Shown here in pieces: positions 63,000 through 64,000 of a stretch of 64,000 nucleotides of DNA. The DNA is taken from the NCBI RefSeq assembly GCF_000740675.1, contig NZ_JPXI01000029.1, positions 496,001-560,000 on the forward strand. The letters run 5' to 3'. The stretch comes from Massilia sp. BSC265. Lineage in GTDB: Bacteria; Pseudomonadota; Gammaproteobacteria; Burkholderiales; Burkholderiaceae_D. Position 1 is the stretch's first letter, and each line of letters opens with the position of its first letter. A program made the position numbers and the translations under genes. The notes below the pieces were generated by a model. That model was not told the DNA's origin and ran no database searches. It worked only from the letters and a program-made list of their open reading frames with translations.

Positions 63000-64000
63000 T
63001 CAATAGATTTCACGGATGTAAATTACCGGGCTTTTGAACTGCCCGAAAGTGACGCGTCCGAAGGTGCTGGGCAGATAGTCCCTGCCCTTGACAAAGATAT
63101 CGACACTGCCGCTCTTTCCGATCACAGGCGCCAGGATCAGGGACGCCTTGCCGTCTTCCAGGATCGGCAAAGCGACCGGGTCGCTTCCCCGGCTGGCGCC
63201 GTCGATCCTGACAAGGACCGGATGGCAGGCCGAGGTGTTGTCCGGGTCGCGCAGCCCCCGGCGGCAGGCGACGAATTCGACCGTTCCGACAAAGGCTTCC
63301 GGCTCATCGAAGAGACTCTGATGGTCCCATGCCGTACCCGTCCAGAACTGCGCGCGCAGGGGCACGGGGGTGGTCGACGCGGTCGAGCCGATGGCGTTTG
63401 CCACCATCAGCCGCCCATTGATGACCATGATCCCGCCTTCGCGCGACGCCAGGCCGGCCGGACGCCGCGAGCTGATCTTGACTTCCTGGGCGCCGTCCGG
63501 GGTCTTTCTCGACTCTTTGGCCTCGGCCCGCACGTGGACGGCAGTCGGGGCGGTCCAGCCCCGGGTGCCGGCTTTGGCATCGAAGGGCACCGGCAGCCGG
63601 AAGCCAAGCTCGCGCTCGCTGGCCAGCGCCGGCCCCTTGTCGGAGAAGCTGCCGGGCACCGCCGCGGTGCCGCCGGGCGCCGCCACCGCGCTCAGGGTGA
63701 TGGCCGGGACCAGCGCGTCGCCGAAGCGCTGCAGCGGCGCCCCGTTGCGGCCGTGGGCGCGGATGCTGGCGCCGAATGCCTGGCCGGAGAAGGTCGCGCG
63801 CGAAATCAGGTCCACCGGACAATTCATCTTTGGCAAGCAGCCGAAGCCCAGGCTGGTCTCGGTCACGAAGTAATGGGGATAGAAGCGGCCGACTTCGGTC
63901 ACGGCGCCACCGATCTTCAAGGGCTCGCCCGTGTCCGGATTGCGCTCGCCGAGGTAACCGGTGAGGACAGGCTCGAGCCTGGCCAGCCCGGCCTCGTTCC
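63000..64000 (-). CDS. mshQ: MSHA biogenesis protein MshQ, C-terminal part (runs off window)
   Basis: About 333 residues at the C-terminus are present; the frame stays open to the right edge. It matches the DUF6701/MshQ family: VGRFYPHYF near 63880, GIMVINGRLMVANAIGS followed by TPVPLRAQFWTGTAWD, a Cys-rich stretch and the end TFGQFKSPVIYIREIY, typical of this protein. MshQ is a large secreted MSHA component, probably a pilus-associated adhesin. It precedes mshI on the same strand. Confidence 0.85.
   Translation of the reverse strand, partial: NEAGLARLEPVLTGYLGERNPDTGEPLKIGGAVTEVGRFYPHYFVTETSLGFGCLPKMNCPVDLISRATFSGQAFGASIRAHGRNGAPLQRFGDALVPAITLSAVAAPGGTAAVPGSFSDKGPALASERELGFRLPVPFDAKAGTRGWTAPTAVHVRAEAKESRKTPDGAQEVKISSRRPAGLASREGGIMVINGRLMVANAIGSTASTTPVPLRAQFWTGTAWDHQSLFDEPEAFVGTVEFVACRRGLRDPDNTSACHPVLVRIDGASRGSDPVALPILEDGKASLILAPVIGKSGSVDIFVKGRDYLPSTFGRVTFGQFKSPVIYIREIY

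Overview
The window is bacterial chromosome from a high-GC betaproteobacterium. A Massilia-like member of the Oxalobacteraceae fits best, because recJ sits beside an RpfE-type gene, there is a class I phaC with phaR, an MSHA pilus locus, many short Ala-rich proteins and strong GC at third codon positions. That placement is inference; there is no rRNA here to settle it. I see no insertion sequence, prophage, CRISPR array or tRNA. The genes are mostly intact; the only clear wreck is a LysR regulator with two frameshifts.

Layout. 0-5 kb: the start of a vgrG gene that runs off the left edge, a TatD nuclease, and a Lol lipoprotein-release operon with two tandem LolC/E permeases and LolD. 5-10 kb: RpfE-like gene, recJ, a secreted NTF2-like protein, an Xre/RES toxin-antitoxin pair with its own promoter and a likely operator, and a DUF2288 gene. 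10-19 kb: Sel1 protein, cpdB, prfB with its programmed +1 frameshift, a HAD phosphatase, lysS, ppnN and a POT peptide transporter. 19-27 kb: a LysR regulator divergent from a sugar-epimerase-like gene, the LysR pseudogene, an OPT transporter, PBP1A (mrcA) and a DUF1428 gene.

27.6-32.6 kb is the most interesting part: a light-sensing locus. A p-coumarate CoA ligase of the photoactive-yellow-protein (PYP) activation type is divergent from a PYP gene whose Tyr42, Glu46 and Cys69 fall at exactly the classical positions. Directly downstream, and nearly overlapping each other, lie a diguanylate cyclase (GGEEF, with I-site) and a GGDEF-EAL phosphodiesterase. These two share a homologous N-terminal PAS-like domain. 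The simplest reading is a blue-light photoreceptor and its chromophore-activating enzyme tied to cyclic-di-GMP turnover. The tyrosine ammonia lyase that would make the chromophore acid is not in the window.

32.6-47.6 kb: two sibling Thr/Gly/Ser-rich lipoproteins with matching upstream regions, a methyltransferase, mfd, serB, a Tat-exported SGNH hydrolase, a Tyr/Pro-rich lipoprotein, a cupin, a Mut7-C/DUF72 cluster, trxC, a membrane protein, metC and rimO. 47.7-55.9 kb: phaR and phaC, pgeF, rluD divergent from bamD, yaaA, a PIN-domain protein and a methionine-type aminotransferase. 55.9-64 kb: part of an MSHA (type IV-like) pilus locus on the minus strand, with the C-terminal part of mshQ followed by mshI, mshI2, mshJ, mshK, mshL, mshM, mshN and a small secreted protein. 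Its genes overlap by a few bases and are surely co-transcribed. Known MSHA extension ATPases (MshE) bind cyclic-di-GMP, so the light locus and the pilus locus could meet through that messenger; this is a hypothesis, not something the sequence shows.
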